The notes beneath the pieces were generated by a model that saw only the letters and a list, made by a program, of their open reading frames with translations, made no database searches and was not told the origin of the DNA. Of a DNA stretch of 6,387 bases, positions 5,877-6,387 are shown in pieces. Numbering within the stretch: the first letter of the stretch is position 1; each line of letters opens with the position of its first letter. The DNA lies in assembly GCA_964505325.1 (NCBI GenBank), contig CAZDHT010000285.1, forward strand, positions 1 through 6,387, read 5' to 3'. The stretch is from CAZDHT01 sp964505325 (GTDB lineage: Bacteria > Planctomycetota > PUPC01). Made by a program: the position numbers and the translations under genes.

Positions 5877-6387
5877 CTAGTCTTTGATCTTGGCGATATC
5901 GATGTCACGGCCGATGATGAGCAGCGCGTCGCGGTCCTGAATCAGACGGTCGGGCGAGGGGATTACTTCGAGTTCGCCGCTCTCATCGGGTGCGTTGGCG
6001 CCGTGCCGGATCGCAATGACGTCCAGCCGCATCTTCTTGCGCAGGTCGAGCTGCCGCAACGTCGAGTTGACAAACGCTTTTGGGGCTCGGATCTCCGAGA
6101 CGCTGAACCCGTCGGCGAGCGGGAGGTAATCCACCACGTTCGGGCGCACCAGGCTGGTCACGACCCGCCGCGCCTGGGATTCGGAGGGCGTGACGACCTG
6201 GGTGGCGCCGACCAATTCGAGGATTTGGGCGTGGTCACGCGAGTTCGCCTTGACGATGATCTGCTGGACTCCCGCCTCCTTGGCGTAGAACGTGGCCAGC
6301 ACCGACGCCTCAATCTGCGGGCCGAGGCTGATGACCACGCAGTCGATCTCCTCGCGGAGGAACTTGAGCATGGTGTTTCGGTCGGTC
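5877..6387 (-). CDS. ktrA: TrkA/KtrA-type K+ channel regulatory protein (RCK domain), 5' end outside window
   Basis: The C-terminal 170 residues or so of a cytoplasmic gating ring subunit. The family binds nucleotides and opens a partner K+ translocator (KtrB or TrkH type). The frame is open through the right edge and reads TDRNTMLKFLREEIDCVVIS, which matches the second half of an RCK_N Rossmann fold, so the internal ATG at 6371 is not the start. SLGPQIEASVLATFYAKEAG and KANSRDHAQILELVGATQVV complete RCK_N. The linker SESQARRVVTSLVRPNVVDY leads to RCK_C, with APKAFVNSTLRQLDLRKK, LDVIAIRHG and IPSPDRLIQDRDALLIIG. A single RCK_N/RCK_C pair fits KtrA or KtrC rather than the duplicated TrkA, unless another copy lies beyond the edge. 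The partner channel is not in the window. It is followed 1 nt later by hisA. The ktrA name rests on family match only. Confidence 0.88.
   Translation of the reverse strand, partial: TDRNTMLKFLREEIDCVVISLGPQIEASVLATFYAKEAGVQQIIVKANSRDHAQILELVGATQVVTPSESQARRVVTSLVRPNVVDYLPLADGFSVSEIRAPKAFVNSTLRQLDLRKKMRLDVIAIRHGANAPDESGELEVIPSPDRLIQDRDALLIIGRDIDIAKIKD

Larger units (their letters stand above)
1473..6387 (-). other. Probable four-gene transcription unit: K+ regulator, hisA, zinc-ribbon protein, bioA
   Basis: All four genes share one strand, with gaps of 1 nt, 69 nt and a 4-nt overlap in transcription order. No good promoter or terminator interrupts them: the 69-nt gap at 5063-5131 has only poor hexamers. 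The unit ends at the inverted repeat. The promoter lies beyond the right edge. The co-transcription is inferred from spacing. Confidence 0.6.

Noticed and set aside
3554..5887. A 777-codon open frame on the plus strand, antisense to the 735-residue gene and hisA
   Set aside because: It crosses two well-supported genes. Its product is dominated by Arg, Gly, Ala, Gln and His without domain or hydrophobic pattern. Long antisense open frames are common in GC-rich genes.
5876..5908. Upstream ATG at 5908 as the hisA start
   Set aside because: It would add 11 residues (MTSISPRSKTS) lying inside the preceding gene and displace the conserved N-terminal MHIFPAIDLK.
6369..6371. ATG at 6371 as the start of the K+ regulator
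   Set aside because: The frame stays open to the window edge, and TDRNT before this Met matches the RCK_N fold, so the gene starts outside.
1..6387. CRISPR array, tRNA/rRNA, transposase or phage genes
   Set aside because: No spaced direct repeats, no cloverleaf or rRNA-like sequence, and no recombinase or transposase motifs were seen on either strand.

Overview
This GC-rich window reads as ordinary chromosome from a planctomycete-like bacterium, possibly of the Phycisphaerae type; the lineage is inferred, since no marker gene is present. Three things point that way. Two proteins carry the prepilin-associated H-X9-DG signature that is greatly expanded in Planctomycetes. A large protein joins an N-terminal CxxC...CxxC zinc ribbon to a single membrane helix. 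Short palindromic repeats sit at gene boundaries.

Layout, left to right. (1) Positions 1-657, minus strand: the end of an H-X9-DG protein that runs off the left edge. Its N-terminal part appears lost or replaced near a repeat. (2) Positions 546-695: a good sigma70-like promoter on the plus strand, a 54-nt palindromic repeat, then a clear Shine-Dalgarno before a TTG start. (3) Positions 696-1412, plus: a DedA-family membrane protein. (4) Positions 1393-1492: a long inverted repeat between two convergent genes. It supplies the last codons and the TAA stop of both, so both proteins end in Gly-Asp-Arg. (5) Positions 1473-6387, minus: a tightly packed row transcribed right to left. It holds a KtrA/TrkA-type potassium-channel regulator (partial at the right edge), hisA (1-nt gap), a 735-residue zinc-ribbon/membrane/DUF3352-like/H-X9-DG protein (69-nt gap), and bioA (4-nt ATGA overlap).

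How the genes work together: the minus-strand row mixes housekeeping functions (histidine biosynthesis, biotin biosynthesis, K+ transport control) with a surface protein of unknown role. They share no pathway, so this is probably an operon of convenience with translational coupling. The DedA gene lies between two unrelated palindromic repeats and beside a truncated neighbour, which suggests local rearrangement.

No RNA gene, CRISPR array, transposase or phage gene was seen. The parts most worth a second look are the repeat that ends two genes, the repeat in the dedA leader that creates false start codons on both strands, and the H-X9-DG domain fused to the C-terminus of the 735-residue protein. 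I see no convincing new multi-gene system.
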